The notes beneath the pieces are model-generated. The model ran no database searches. It saw only the letters and a list, made by a program, of their open reading frames with translations, and had not been told where the DNA came from. Positions 26,867 to 34,624 of a stretch of 34,673 nt of DNA are shown in pieces; the stretch's first letter is position 1, and each line of letters opens with the position of its first letter. The stretch lies in the NCBI GenBank assembly GCA_903915075.1, contig CAIWRM010000067.1, positions 1 to 34,673 of the forward strand, in the 5' to 3' direction. The DNA comes from an uncultured Microbacteriaceae bacterium. Its GTDB lineage: Bacteria; Actinomycetota; Actinomycetes; Actinomycetales; Microbacteriaceae. Made by a program: the position numbers and the translations under genes.

Positions 26867-26901
26867 AGACTTTTCACACTGGATTGTCAGGAAGGCCCGA
26901 C

Positions 26902-27477
26902 GTGGATCCCCGAATTGCGCGAACCCGCGCCAGCATGCAGACGGCCCTGCTCGAACTGTGCCGCGAGCAGGAGTACGCCGACCTCTCGGTATCGGACATC
27001 GCGGAGGCCTCGGGCATTAACCGGAGCACTTTTTACCAGCACTACGCCGACAAAGAGGCCCTTCTTGCGGATGCCTTGGATGGCTTTGTCGAGAGCGCCG
27101 CCGCCCAGCTTGAAGCCGAAAAGCTCAACGCCCCCGACGCGGACCCGCGCGCCATGATTCAGAAGTTTCTGGAACACGTGCGGGAGAATGCCGCCCTGTA
27201 CCGCACGGTTTTGGGCCCCACGGGGTCGCCCGTCATCGTGGCTAACCTGCGCGAGCGCGTGATTGCCCTCGCTCTCAGCGGACTCTCCCAGGCTCCCCGG
27301 CGTGCCGACTCTCCCCCGCTCAACATCGTGGCGGCGGGCATAGCAGGGTCTTTCATTAGCGTGGTGCGCGAATGGCTCAGCATGAAACCGCTGCCCTCGG
27401 CAGACCGGGTAACGGAATGGGCCTGGCTCACGCTCACCGGAGCGGTCGCCCGCCCGGAGACGGCACCCGTCGACTGA
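26902..27477 (+). CDS. TetR-family transcriptional regulator
   Basis: The 191-residue regulator has an N-terminal helix-turn-helix (ARTRASMQTALLELCREQEY, ADLSVSDIAEASGINRSTFYQHYADKEAL in order, about 5-60) and a C-terminal helical ligand domain. The second helix ends in the conserved TFYxHYxxKEAL. I prefer GTG 26902, because AGGAAGG lies 6 bases upstream, over a TTG at 26884. It is divergent from the MMPL gene and probably represses it through the dyad in between. The ligand is unknown. Confidence 0.9.
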   Translation: MDPRIARTRASMQTALLELCREQEYADLSVSDIAEASGINRSTFYQHYADKEALLADALDGFVESAAAQLEAEKLNAPDADPRAMIQKFLEHVRENAALYRTVLGPTGSPVIVANLRERVIALALSGLSQAPRRADSPPLNIVAAGIAGSFISVVREWLSMKPLPSADRVTEWAWLTLTGAVARPETAPVD

Positions 27478-27519
27478 CTCAGGCGGGCCTCAACCGCCAC
27501 CGCTCGCGCAAAACAACAG

Positions 27520-28125
27520 CTAGCTGCCCGGTGCGCCCGCGTCTGTGACGCTCACGTCGGTGCGGTGAAAGTTGAGGAACGAACGTGACGCGGTGGGCCC
27601 ACGTTGTCCGTGATAGCGCGACTTGTTCTCTGCCGAGCCGTATGGCTTCTCGGCGGGTGACGACAGCTGGAAGAAGCACAGCTGGCCGATCTTCATGCCC
27701 GGCCACAGCTTCACCGGCAGTGTGGCCATGTTCGAGAGCTCCAGGGTGACGTGTCCTGAGAACCCCGGATCGATGAAGCCTGCCGTGGAGTGGGTCAAAA
27801 GGCCGAGCCGACCGAGTGAGCTCTTCCCCTCAAGGCGGGCGGCGATGTCGTCGGCGAGAGTTACTTGCTCGTAGGTGGCGCCCAGCACGAACTCGCCGGG
27901 GTGCAAAATGAACGGCTCGTCGGGAACCACTTCAATCAGTCGCGTGAGGTCCGGTTGGTCTTCCGCCGGATCGATAACCGGGTACTTGTGGTTGTCAAAG
28001 AGTCGAAAATAGCGGTCAATGCGCACGTCTACGCTCGACGGTTGAATCATGCTGGGGTCGTAGGGGTCGAGAGCAATGCGTCCACCGTCAATAGCGGCGC
28101 GGATATCGCGGTCTGAAAGAAGCAC
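27520..28125 (-). CDS. dcd: dCTP deaminase, bifunctional type
   Basis: This enzyme deaminates dCTP and, in the actinobacterial form, also hydrolyses dUTP to dUMP, which feeds thymidylate synthesis and keeps uracil out of DNA. The 201-residue product has the trimeric dUTPase-like fold with [31 protein letters not shown] in sequence and the C-terminal loop GQRGPTASR that closes over the nucleotide. The length and the [17 protein letters not shown] segment resemble the bifunctional Mycobacterium enzyme. The start is GTG 28125, with TAGAAT 6 bases upstream. Confidence 0.95.
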   Translation of the reverse strand: MLLSDRDIRAAIDGGRIALDPYDPSMIQPSSVDVRIDRYFRLFDNHKYPVIDPAEDQPDLTRLIEVVPDEPFILHPGEFVLGATYEQVTLADDIAARLEGKSSLGRLGLLTHSTAGFIDPGFSGHVTLELSNMATLPVKLWPGMKIGQLCFFQLSSPAEKPYGSAENKSRYHGQRGPTASRSFLNFHRTDVSVTDAGAPGS

Positions 28126-28131
28126 CCCCTC

Positions 28132-28137
28132 ATTCTA
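28132..28137 (-). promoter_or_regulatory. -10 box of dcd
   Basis: TAGAAT on the minus strand lies 6 bases before the dcd GTG. It overlaps by 2 bases the -10 box of the divergent gene. Confidence 0.55.
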
Positions 28138-28141
28138 AAGT
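28136..28141 (+). promoter_or_regulatory. -10 box of methyltransferase 1
   Basis: TAAAGT lies 6 bases before the ATG at 28148. The complete divergent intergenic gap is 22 bases. Confidence 0.55.
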
Positions 28142-28147
28142 AGGACC

Positions 28148-29095
28148 ATGCCCCACCCGCCCAAACAAGTTCAACAGTTGGCAGACCTCGGCTTCTCGCC
28201 CCTCGGGGCCGGACCCATTGACGACTCTCGCCCCATCGTTGCCGGCGGAAAAGTGGAGGCTTTTGGCGACATTGTCGCCCTGGCATCACCTCGGTTTGTG
28301 GTCGAGGTGGGCTCCTGGGAGGGGCGCTCAGCAGTTCTGTGGGGCAACGCGCTCGCCCAGACGGCCGGTGACTGGGCGCTCGCTTGCATCGACACGTGGC
28401 TGGGGTCGGTTGAGCATCGCCAGATCAAGACGGGCGAGTGGGGTATCGAACGGCTTTACCTCGAAGATCACTGTCCATCCATTTTCCGCACGTTCGCCAG
28501 CAACATTCGTCGGGCGGGAATGGCCGATAACGTCATTCCCCTGCCCATTGATAGCCCCCAAGGCCTCGAGATTCTCGCTGTGTCGAATATTTATGCTGAC
28601 CTCATTTACGTCGACGCCGCACACGATTACGCCGCCGCCCGAGCAGACATCGCCGTGTCGCTGATGCTGCGCGACGAGACGAACGCGAACGCGCTCGTGC
28701 TCTGCGACGACTTCCATCCCGCCTGGCCTGGAGTCCAACAGGCCGTGCGCGAGTGTGCGGCCGCGTCGTTCGCGCGCTTGGTGATCCGTGACGGACAGGC
28801 TGCCCTTCTCTCGAAGCGCGCCGACGCCATCGCCGATGCCCTCGTCGCGCGCGGCTGGACGGAAGAGAAGGTCTTCTCTGCAGGAAAGCCGTCGGGCGGC
28901 TCTGGGGCGGAACGGGAAGTCATCCAGCGGTTGACAGCCGACCTCCGCGTTGAACAACATCGAGCACATGCGGTTCGCGTTGAACGAGATCGAGCAAATG
29001 CGGCTCTCGTTGAACTGGACGCTCTACGTTCCACCTTTTCTTGGCGCATCACCGCGCCCCTGCGAGCAATCCGCGGCGCCCTGCGGCGCCGCTAA
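28148..29095 (+). CDS. SAM-dependent methyltransferase 1, probable glycan methylase
   Basis: The 315-residue protein has a class I methyltransferase fold of the Methyltransf_24 type. Motif I is VVEVGSWEGRSAVLW from residue 51, an acidic residue in CIDTWLGS follows, and YVDAAHDY at 154-161 may hold a metal-binding or catalytic Asp-His. After residue about 255 it has a short 10-residue repeat (VEQHRAHAVR, VERDRANAAL, VELDAL) and ends with STFSWRITAPLRAIRGALRRR. The SWRxTxPLR tail is common at the end of glycosyltransferases and methyltransferases of surface-polysaccharide clusters (from memory). A glycan O-methylase is therefore plausible, but unproven. It is leaderless by its -10 box. Confidence 0.85.
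   Translation: MPHPPKQVQQLADLGFSPLGAGPIDDSRPIVAGGKVEAFGDIVALASPRFVVEVGSWEGRSAVLWGNALAQTAGDWALACIDTWLGSVEHRQIKTGEWGIERLYLEDHCPSIFRTFASNIRRAGMADNVIPLPIDSPQGLEILAVSNIYADLIYVDAAHDYAAARADIAVSLMLRDETNANALVLCDDFHPAWPGVQQAVRECAAASFARLVIRDGQAALLSKRADAIADALVARGWTEEKVFSAGKPSGGSGAEREVIQRLTADLRVEQHRAHAVRVERDRANAALVELDALRSTFSWRITAPLRAIRGALRRR
28946..29017 (+). repeat. 30-bp in-frame tandem repeat in methyltransferase 1
   Basis: Two 30-bp units at 28946-28975 and 28976-29005 begin CGCGTTGAAC, followed by a partial third unit (CTCGTTGAACTGG type). They encode a coiled-coil-like VExxRAxAxx repeat, and copy-number variation among strains is possible. Confidence 0.7.
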
Positions 29096-29142
29096 TTGCG
29101 AAGGCTCCCTCGAGTGCCCCGAAGGCTTCTTGGGTGACGGGC

Positions 29143-29148
29143 TAGGCT
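29143..29148 (+). promoter_or_regulatory. -10 box of methyltransferase 2
   Basis: TAGGCT lies 6 bases before the ATG at 29155. There is no Shine-Dalgarno. Confidence 0.5.
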
Positions 29149-29154
29149 AAAGCC

Positions 29155-29916
29155 ATGTCCGCTGAGGATTCCCATATTCAGCCACTTCGTGGCTTGGGAT
29201 TTGCTCCCCTGGGCCCCGGGCCCATAGATGACGCGCGGTCGCATGTCTCGGGAGGGCCCGCCGAAGCCATCGGAGACATCTGTGCCGTTTCTCTACCATC
29301 GTTAGTTGTCGAAGTGGGATCGTGGCAGGGGAGATCTGCCATCCTATGGGGGGGCGAATTGGCCGCGCGCAACACATCGTGGTCACTCGTTTGCATCGAC
29401 TCATGGCTCGGCTCAGACCGCATTCGCCGGCTCACCGGCGGCGAATGGGGCATGGAGAATCTCCACCTGGTCGACGGCTACCCAACGCTCTATGCGACTT
29501 TTGCCACCAACATGCGTCGCGCCAACATGGAACACAATGTGATTCCCGTGCCCCTCGACAGTGCCCAAGGACTCGCGCTACTGCAGTCGTGCGGGGTAGC
29601 CGCCGACGTGATTTACATAGATGCGGCCCATGACTTTGCCAGCGTTCGAACTGATATCGAGCTGGCCCTTGCTCTCAGGAACCCTGGGAATTCTGCCGCT
29701 CTCATTGTGTGCGATGACTTCGGTCCGAACTATCCCGGGGTGGTCCGGGCCGTTCTCGAACAGGCTGGCCGCGCCCGGCTGCGCGTATTGCTCAGAGACC
29801 AGCAGGCCGCCCTTGTGCCCCGTGAGGCCGACGTTGTCATCACCGAACTCATCAACCGGGGGTGGGTTGAGCAGGCAACACGGCGAAGGAAATTTGGCTT
29901 CAGTCGGCGGCCCTGA
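29155..29916 (+). CDS. SAM-dependent methyltransferase 2, tandem paralog
   Basis: The 253-residue paralog of methyltransferase 1 aligns without gaps over the first 160 residues, with roughly half or more of them identical by eye (24 of 40 over residues 121-160). Motif I (VVEVGSWQGRSAILW), CIDSWLGS and YIDAAHDF match. It lacks the repeat and the SWRxTxPLR tail of its neighbour, ending instead in RRRKFGFSRRP. The duplication is old enough for the tail to differ. The substrate is unknown. Own -10 box at 29143. Confidence 0.85.
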   Translation: MSAEDSHIQPLRGLGFAPLGPGPIDDARSHVSGGPAEAIGDICAVSLPSLVVEVGSWQGRSAILWGGELAARNTSWSLVCIDSWLGSDRIRRLTGGEWGMENLHLVDGYPTLYATFATNMRRANMEHNVIPVPLDSAQGLALLQSCGVAADVIYIDAAHDFASVRTDIELALALRNPGNSAALIVCDDFGPNYPGVVRAVLEQAGRARLRVLLRDQQAALVPREADVVITELINRGWVEQATRRRKFGFSRRP

Positions 29917-29918
29917 GT

Positions 29919-29965
29919 CTCTCCCGGTTCGACTCACCATTGAGCCGAGTCTTAAGGGGAGTTTT
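29919..29965 (+). terminator. Possible terminator after methyltransferase 2
   Basis: An outer stem (CTCTCCC with GGGGAG) and an inner stem (GACTC with GAGTC at 29931-29951) are followed by TTTT at 29962-29965. It lies in the gap between the convergent stops at 29916 and 29973. Confidence 0.4.
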
Positions 29966-29972
29966 GTGGAAG

Positions 29973-31247
29973 TTAAGCGAGGGCTCCCATGAACCGCTCG
30001 ACATCCGGATCCACGCGCACATCTGAGGGCTTGAGCGGCCGCGTGAGGTAGAGGCCCTCGAGGGTGGTGAGGCGGCTGAGGGCCACGTACGTCTGTCCCG
30101 CGGCAAACGCACCGGATGCGAGGTCAATGACGGCGGCATCGTAGGTCTGCCCCTGAGACTTGTGAATCGTGATGGCCCAGGCCAGCCGCAACGGTACCTG
30201 CGTGAATTCGGCCACCACCTCGCGAGTGAGCTCCTTGGTTTCGGCCCGGTAGCTGTAGCGAAAGCGTTCCCACGTCGACGGCAGGACCTCGTGCACGCTG
30301 CCATCAACCTCCACGCTCACGTTGGCGCCAATCTTGCTCACGCGGCCGATAGTGCCGTTGACCCAACGACCGTCGGGGTCGTTGCGCAGAAACATCACTT
30401 GGGCGCCGGGCTTGAGCTGCAGCTCTTCGTCGGCGGGAAACCAGCCGGGCGGGAACTCGCCGTTGACGTCAGCCACGGCGGATTTGGGTTTACCCGGCAG
30501 CTCGGCCAGGTGACGGGCGTTGATGGTGGTGACCCGGTCATTTCGTGTGGCGAGTGTGATGATGCCGTCGGGTGCCTCCCGCGCACCCACCTCGTTGAGC
30601 CGATTGGCCATGTCTTCGGTGACCGCGTTGCGGCGCACTCCCTCGAGCAGTCGCTTGAAGTCGTTGTCGTGCTGGCGATGGATCTCTGCGAGCTCAACAG
30701 TCGTGACCCCCGCTTCGCGCCACACCCGGGCATCAAAGAACCACATCGATGCGTAGTTGTCGGCAAAGTACTCGCGCTCGATGCCCTTGGCTTCGACGGG
30801 GGGCAACTGGTACGGATCCCCAAACATGACCACTTGGACTCCGCCGAAGGGGGTGTGTCGCTTGTGGCGCACTTCGCGCAGCGTGCGGTCGATGCCATCG
30901 AGCACATCGGCGTTCACCATGGACACCTCGTCGATGACGAGGAGTTCGATGGCCGAGAGAATTTTGCGTTTGTGGGGATTGTGCGTCAGGTCTTGGTTGC
31001 CGATGAGGCCAATCGGCAGGTTGAACAGAGCATGAATCGTCTGACCCTCGACGTTGAGCGCAGCCACGCCGGTGGGGGCACAAATGGCGATCTGCTTTGT
31101 GGTGTGCGTGGCAATGTGATTGAGCAGCGTTGACTTGCCAGTTCCCGCGCGACCCGTAATGAAGAGATTCTCGTTGGTGTCTTCAACGAGCGTGAAAATG
31201 CGCTGTTGTTCTGCACTCAAGGTGGGAGTTGTCACACGTGTCCTCAT
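29973..31247 (-). CDS. Pif1-like DNA helicase
   Basis: The 424-residue superfamily 1B helicase has Walker A GRAGTGKST at 32-40, then CAPTGVAALN (motif Ia), Walker B VIDEVSM with Asp106-Glu107, FGDPYQLPPV (motif III), and the C-terminal IHKSQGQTYDAAVIDL and YVALSR (motifs V and VI). Pif1-like enzymes unwind DNA 5' to 3' and can resolve G-quadruplexes or forks. Small stand-alone forms are known in bacteria, including actinobacteria. It has no extra domain. The start ATG at 31247 is likely. A TAAACT box at 31269-31274 would give a short leader. Confidence 0.93.
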   Translation of the reverse strand: MRTRVTTPTLSAEQQRIFTLVEDTNENLFITGRAGTGKSTLLNHIATHTTKQIAICAPTGVAALNVEGQTIHALFNLPIGLIGNQDLTHNPHKRKILSAIELLVIDEVSMVNADVLDGIDRTLREVRHKRHTPFGGVQVVMFGDPYQLPPVEAKGIEREYFADNYASMWFFDARVWREAGVTTVELAEIHRQHDNDFKRLLEGVRRNAVTEDMANRLNEVGAREAPDGIITLATRNDRVTTINARHLAELPGKPKSAVADVNGEFPPGWFPADEELQLKPGAQVMFLRNDPDGRWVNGTIGRVSKIGANVSVEVDGSVHEVLPSTWERFRYSYRAETKELTREVVAEFTQVPLRLAWAITIHKSQGQTYDAAVIDLASGAFAAGQTYVALSRLTTLEGLYLTRPLKPSDVRVDPDVERFMGALA

Positions 31248-31314
31248 CGGGTTGTTCAGAATCGTGCAAGTTTAGCCCGGGGCGCGCAAGGCGTGCGCCC
31301 AACACTGAACTGCC

Positions 31315-31320
31315 TAGGAT
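31315..31320 (+). promoter_or_regulatory. -10 box of the anchored hypothetical gene
   Basis: TAGGAT lies 5 bases before the GTG at 31326. Confidence 0.4.
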
Positions 31321-31325
31321 GAATT

Positions 31326-32306
31326 GTGCTCTCTCGGATGAAGTTTGTGGTGCTGGTGGCCGTGATTTCGGTTGCCGCTGCCGTAGTGGGCGTGGTGAGC
31401 GTCATGCTGGTCAACCGAAGCGTCTACTCGCCCGAGGGTGTTGTGCGCAGTTACTTCGCTGCGCTTGAGGTCGGTGACGCCTCCTCCGCGAGAGCCCTCC
31501 CCGGCGTTCTTTCGCCAGGCGTTGACCGCGATCAGCTGGTCCTGCTTCAGGCGGCGGCATACACACCGCCATCGCAGGTCACTGTATCGGCAGCTCGTGT
31601 TAAGGGCGGCGAGGCCAGCGTTGAGGCGTCGTTCGTGGTGGGCGGGGCAAAAGAACGCGTCACCTTCACGCTAGTTGCCGATCCGCCGCTGTGGGGAATC
31701 TTCGAGCAGTGGCGCTTTGCCACACCGCCGCTCGGCCAACTGCAGGTAACTGTGGCACACGACACCGGCTTTCAGGTGGGTGAGATCGGCGAGGTTGACA
31801 TCCGCAGCTATCCGGGCGGGACCGCGGAGGCCTTCTCTGCGTCGGCAACTTTTCCGGTATTCGTCGGCGCCGAATACGAGGTGTATCGCGACTCCGCGCT
31901 GCTTACGGCGGCACCTCGCAAGGTGAGCGTCACCGACTTCGGCGTGTGGGAAGTTGCCCTCGAGGTGGCGGTCACACCTCGGTTCGTGGCAGAGGTCCAA
32001 GAAGAAATCGATGAGGCTCTTTCCACATGCGTGGCACAAACCGTGCTGATGCCCACGGGGTGTCCCTTTGGATACGCCACCGAAAATCGCTGGGTGGGAG
32101 ACGCGTCATGGTCGATTGTCACCACGCCACGCGTCACTATTGAGCCGGGCGAAGACTCGTGGCTGGCAACGGGAGAGGGCGTCGCTCGTCTTTCAGGAAC
32201 GGTTCAGTCCCTGTTCGACGGAAGCACTTCGCCCGTTGAGGTGGATCTCGAGTTCGGCTTGGCCGTACCCCTTCGGGTTACGGGTCCCGCGACGTTCGCT
32301 TTTTAG
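31326..32306 (+). CDS. Membrane-anchored extracytoplasmic protein, unknown function
   Basis: The 326-residue protein has one N-terminal membrane helix (about 6-28) and a large outside part. Residues 30-105 have the look of an NTF2-like or Sigma-regulatory-type domain (VVRSYFAALEVGDASSARALPGV), and the rest is mostly beta-strands. Cys residues appear in STCVAQTVLMPTGCPFGYATE and may form a disulfide. The start is GTG 31326, favoured by the -10 box. An ATG 4 codons on is possible. It converges with the CopD-CtaG gene, and the two stop codons overlap by 3 bases. No function is recognised. Confidence 0.78.
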   Translation: MLSRMKFVVLVAVISVAAAVVGVVSVMLVNRSVYSPEGVVRSYFAALEVGDASSARALPGVLSPGVDRDQLVLLQAAAYTPPSQVTVSAARVKGGEASVEASFVVGGAKERVTFTLVADPPLWGIFEQWRFATPPLGQLQVTVAHDTGFQVGEIGEVDIRSYPGGTAEAFSASATFPVFVGAEYEVYRDSALLTAAPRKVSVTDFGVWEVALEVAVTPRFVAEVQEEIDEALSTCVAQTVLMPTGCPFGYATENRWVGDASWSIVTTPRVTIEPGEDSWLATGEGVARLSGTVQSLFDGSTSPVEVDLEFGLAVPLRVTGPATFAF

Positions 32307-34267
32307 CGCTGTGCCGCCCGGCGGCTGTCTTGCTCAGAGAGGCCGCCGAGCATCTCGTTGTAGGACTTCAGGTCGGCGTCATTGTCCCGCTCCGCCTGTC
32401 GGTCGAGGCGCTTGGCGATGCGGCCCTCGTCACGACTCCACTGCATCGACAAAACGATAGCGATAATCAGGTTCGGTATCTCACCCACGCTCCAGGCAAT
32501 GGCCCCTCCAGCCTGTTGATCAACGAGGGGCGCAGAGCCCCAGGTTCGGCCCATGGCGCCAAACCAATCGGCCAGCAGGAGGCCTTGGCCCGACATGATG
32601 GAGAGGCCGAAAAACGCGTGCACGGTCATCGCGGCAAAAAGTTGAACCAATCGAAGCGGGTAGCTGAGGCGACTCGGGCCCGGATCGATGCCGATCAGCG
32701 ACTGAACGAAAAGATAGCCCGCCAGAAGAAAGTGAACCACCATCCACTCGTGACCAATGTGGTCGGTGATGGCCCAACGGAAAATGGGCGTGTAGTAAAA
32801 AATCCAGAGCGATCCGACAAAGTTGATTGTGGCGAAAATCGGATGTGAAATCACACGTCCGTAGCGCGAGTGCACGGCCAGCAGAATCCATTCGCGCGAC
32901 CCTCGGCTGCCGTCGCCGCGCTTGTGAATAGCTCGCATGGCGAGCGTGACCGGGGCTCCTGCCACCAGCAAAATAGGCACCATCATGCCCAGCGCCATGT
33001 GAGCGGCCATGTGAGCGGTGAAGAGGTAGTGGCCATAGACCTTGACGCCACCGTTGGTGATGTAGAACAGCAGAAGAAGTCCCAGGGTCCACAGCACCGC
33101 ACGGTGCCAGGGCCAGGCATCGCCGCGACGGCGCAGACGTGCCACGCCGGCAATGTAAAAGACGATTCCGAACGCGCAGACGAGAAGCCACAGCGGATCG
33201 ATGCTCCACTCCGTGAAGTACCGCTCAAACGTGAGCGGTGGTGGCAATGGCTCACCGGTGAGAATTTGCGCCGGAGTGAGGCCTCCCACCAGGCGGTGCG
33301 GAACAGGAGGCGCGGTGCGGGAGAGGGCCTGAGCCAGACCCATTGCCGCGCCCAGAATGGCGAGTTCGACAATGACCAGCCACGTGAACGCCCCGCGCGC
33401 CTGACGCGAAACGCGCTCGAGTGCCCTCTGGCGCTGCCAGAATCCCAAAATGCCGAGGGTGATGAGAGCGAACGTCTTGGCGAGCACGAGTGTGCCGTAC
33501 GGGGTGGCAAGGTTCTCGAAAGACCCTAACCGCAGCCAGGCACTGATCAGCCCCGTGGCTCCAACGACGATAAAGGCCACCAGGGCGAGGGTGGAGTAGC
33601 GCTTGGCGAACTGCGCGAATTCGGCCGGCGCGCAGAGTGAGCGCACGAACACCAGCGCCACAAGGCCGCCCACCCAAATCGAGATGAAGACAAGGTGGAG
33701 GCCAAGGCTGCTGACCGCCGTTCCGTGATCCGTCGATCCCGCCGCGTGGCCTTGGAGCGCCAGTGGCACGAGGGCCGACAGTGAGAGAAGGCCAACAAAG
33801 AAGATCGCCGTCTGATGAGTGACCCCCAGCAGCAACACCGTCGCCGTTGCCGAAATCAAGATCACCGCGAGCCATGCCTGGCCAATCCCGATTGTCGTCA
33901 CGAAAAAGGCAAGGCCCTCGCCGAAGGCCGCACTCGCCGAGAGAGGGAGTTGGCTCACTTTCACGAACGTGAAGAGGAGCGTGAGGATGGAGAACACGGT
34001 GGCGACGAAACTGGCGCCCGCCGCGAGCAACAGAGCTCGCCGATACGCTGCTGTCTTCGCCGTGAGAACCCACAGCGCCAACACCACTGAGCCGATCGTG
34101 GTGGCAATGGCCAGGTCCACAATCATGCGGGCAATCGGTAACCCCCACGTCACCGCAAAGCTCGCGGACGAACCCGCCGCCGTGGGCGCAAAGCCCACGA
34201 TGAGGAACACGAGGGCGGCGGCGAGCACTACCCCGGCGGGTAGGGCGCGTCGAACGATTGGGGTCAC
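32303..34267 (-). CDS. CopD-CtaG fusion, cytochrome oxidase copper assembly
   Basis: The protein of about 654 residues spans the membrane many times. The first half (to about 320) is a CopD-like copper-resistance domain with paired helices (LGLHLVFISIWVGGLVALVF). The second half (about 340-600) is a caa3-type CtaG domain, including GHYLFTAHMAAHMALGMMVP and HEWMVVHFLLAGYLF with the conserved His residues. It probably delivers copper to cytochrome c oxidase. I prefer GTG 34267 (VTPIVRRALPAG), because TACGCT lies 7 bases upstream and the HU terminator ends just outside. An upstream GTG at 34285 would leave almost no room. The stop overlaps the convergent neighbour. Confidence 0.88.
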   Translation of the reverse strand: MTPIVRRALPAGVVLAAALVFLIVGFAPTAAGSSASFAVTWGLPIARMIVDLAIATTIGSVVLALWVLTAKTAAYRRALLLAAGASFVATVFSILTLLFTFVKVSQLPLSASAAFGEGLAFFVTTIGIGQAWLAVILISATATVLLLGVTHQTAIFFVGLLSLSALVPLALQGHAAGSTDHGTAVSSLGLHLVFISIWVGGLVALVFVRSLCAPAEFAQFAKRYSTLALVAFIVVGATGLISAWLRLGSFENLATPYGTLVLAKTFALITLGILGFWQRQRALERVSRQARGAFTWLVIVELAILGAAMGLAQALSRTAPPVPHRLVGGLTPAQILTGEPLPPPLTFERYFTEWSIDPLWLLVCAFGIVFYIAGVARLRRRGDAWPWHRAVLWTLGLLLLFYITNGGVKVYGHYLFTAHMAAHMALGMMVPILLVAGAPVTLAMRAIHKRGDGSRGSREWILLAVHSRYGRVISHPIFATINFVGSLWIFYYTPIFRWAITDHIGHEWMVVHFLLAGYLFVQSLIGIDPGPSRLSYPLRLVQLFAAMTVHAFFGLSIMSGQGLLLADWFGAMGRTWGSAPLVDQQAGGAIAWSVGEIPNLIIAIVLSMQWSRDEGRIAKRLDRQAERDNDADLKSYNEMLGGLSEQDSRRAAQR

Positions 34268-34274
34268 ACCGTTA

Positions 34275-34280
34275 AGCGTA
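34275..34280 (-). promoter_or_regulatory. -10 box of the CopD-CtaG gene
   Basis: TACGCT on the minus strand lies 7 bases before the GTG at 34267 and just past the HU terminator. It is the same hexamer as for the lipoprotein at 1931. Confidence 0.4.
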
Positions 34281-34291
34281 TGCACAAAGAA

Positions 34292-34324
34292 GCGGGGCGA
34301 ACACCGTCGTGGTGTTCGCCCCGC
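34292..34324 (-). terminator. Intrinsic terminator of the HU gene
   Basis: GCGGGGCGAACACC and GGTGTTCGCCCCGC form a perfect 14-bp stem with a 5-base loop, 19 bases after the HU stop. On the minus strand it is followed by TTCTTTG, a weak T-run. Confidence 0.88.
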
Positions 34325-34342
34325 TCGAGCTTCGTAGGAAAC

Positions 34343-34624
34343 CTACTTGGCAGCAGCCTTGAGCTTGCTTCCGGCCGACACCTTGACCGCGTTGCTGGCA
34401 GCGATCTGGATGGTGGCGCCGGTCTGGGGGTTGCGACCCGCGCGAGCGGCACGACGAGTGCGCTCGAACGAAACGAAACCGGGGATGGTCACCTTGCCAC
34501 CATCGCGACCAACCTCAGCGGCGACGACCTCATAAAGAGCGTCGATTGCGGCGCTAACCGCGGTCTGCGACTGGCCGGTCTTAGCGGCTACAGCGGCGAC
34601 GACCTCAGACTTGTTGAGAGCCAT
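34343..34624 (-). CDS. hup: DNA-binding protein HU
   Basis: The 93-residue histone-like protein bends and compacts DNA. MALNKSEVVAAVAAKTGQS, a helical base, and VTIPGFVSFERTRRAARAGRN (the beta-arm region, with GRNPQTG) match the HU family. The proline at the arm tip is in RNPQTG. It lacks the long Lys/Ala C-terminal tail found in mycobacterial HU and ends in GSKLKAAAK. AGGAGGA precedes the ATG with good spacing. A perfect-stem terminator follows. Confidence 0.96.
   Translation of the reverse strand: MALNKSEVVAAVAAKTGQSQTAVSAAIDALYEVVAAEVGRDGGKVTIPGFVSFERTRRAARAGRNPQTGATIQIAASNAVKVSAGSKLKAAAK

Noticed and set aside
31260-31274. Leaderless ATT start for the Pif1-like helicase, 6 bases after TAAACT
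   Set aside because: ATT is very rarely used as a start, and an ATG lies 5 codons on. A short leader explains the spacing.
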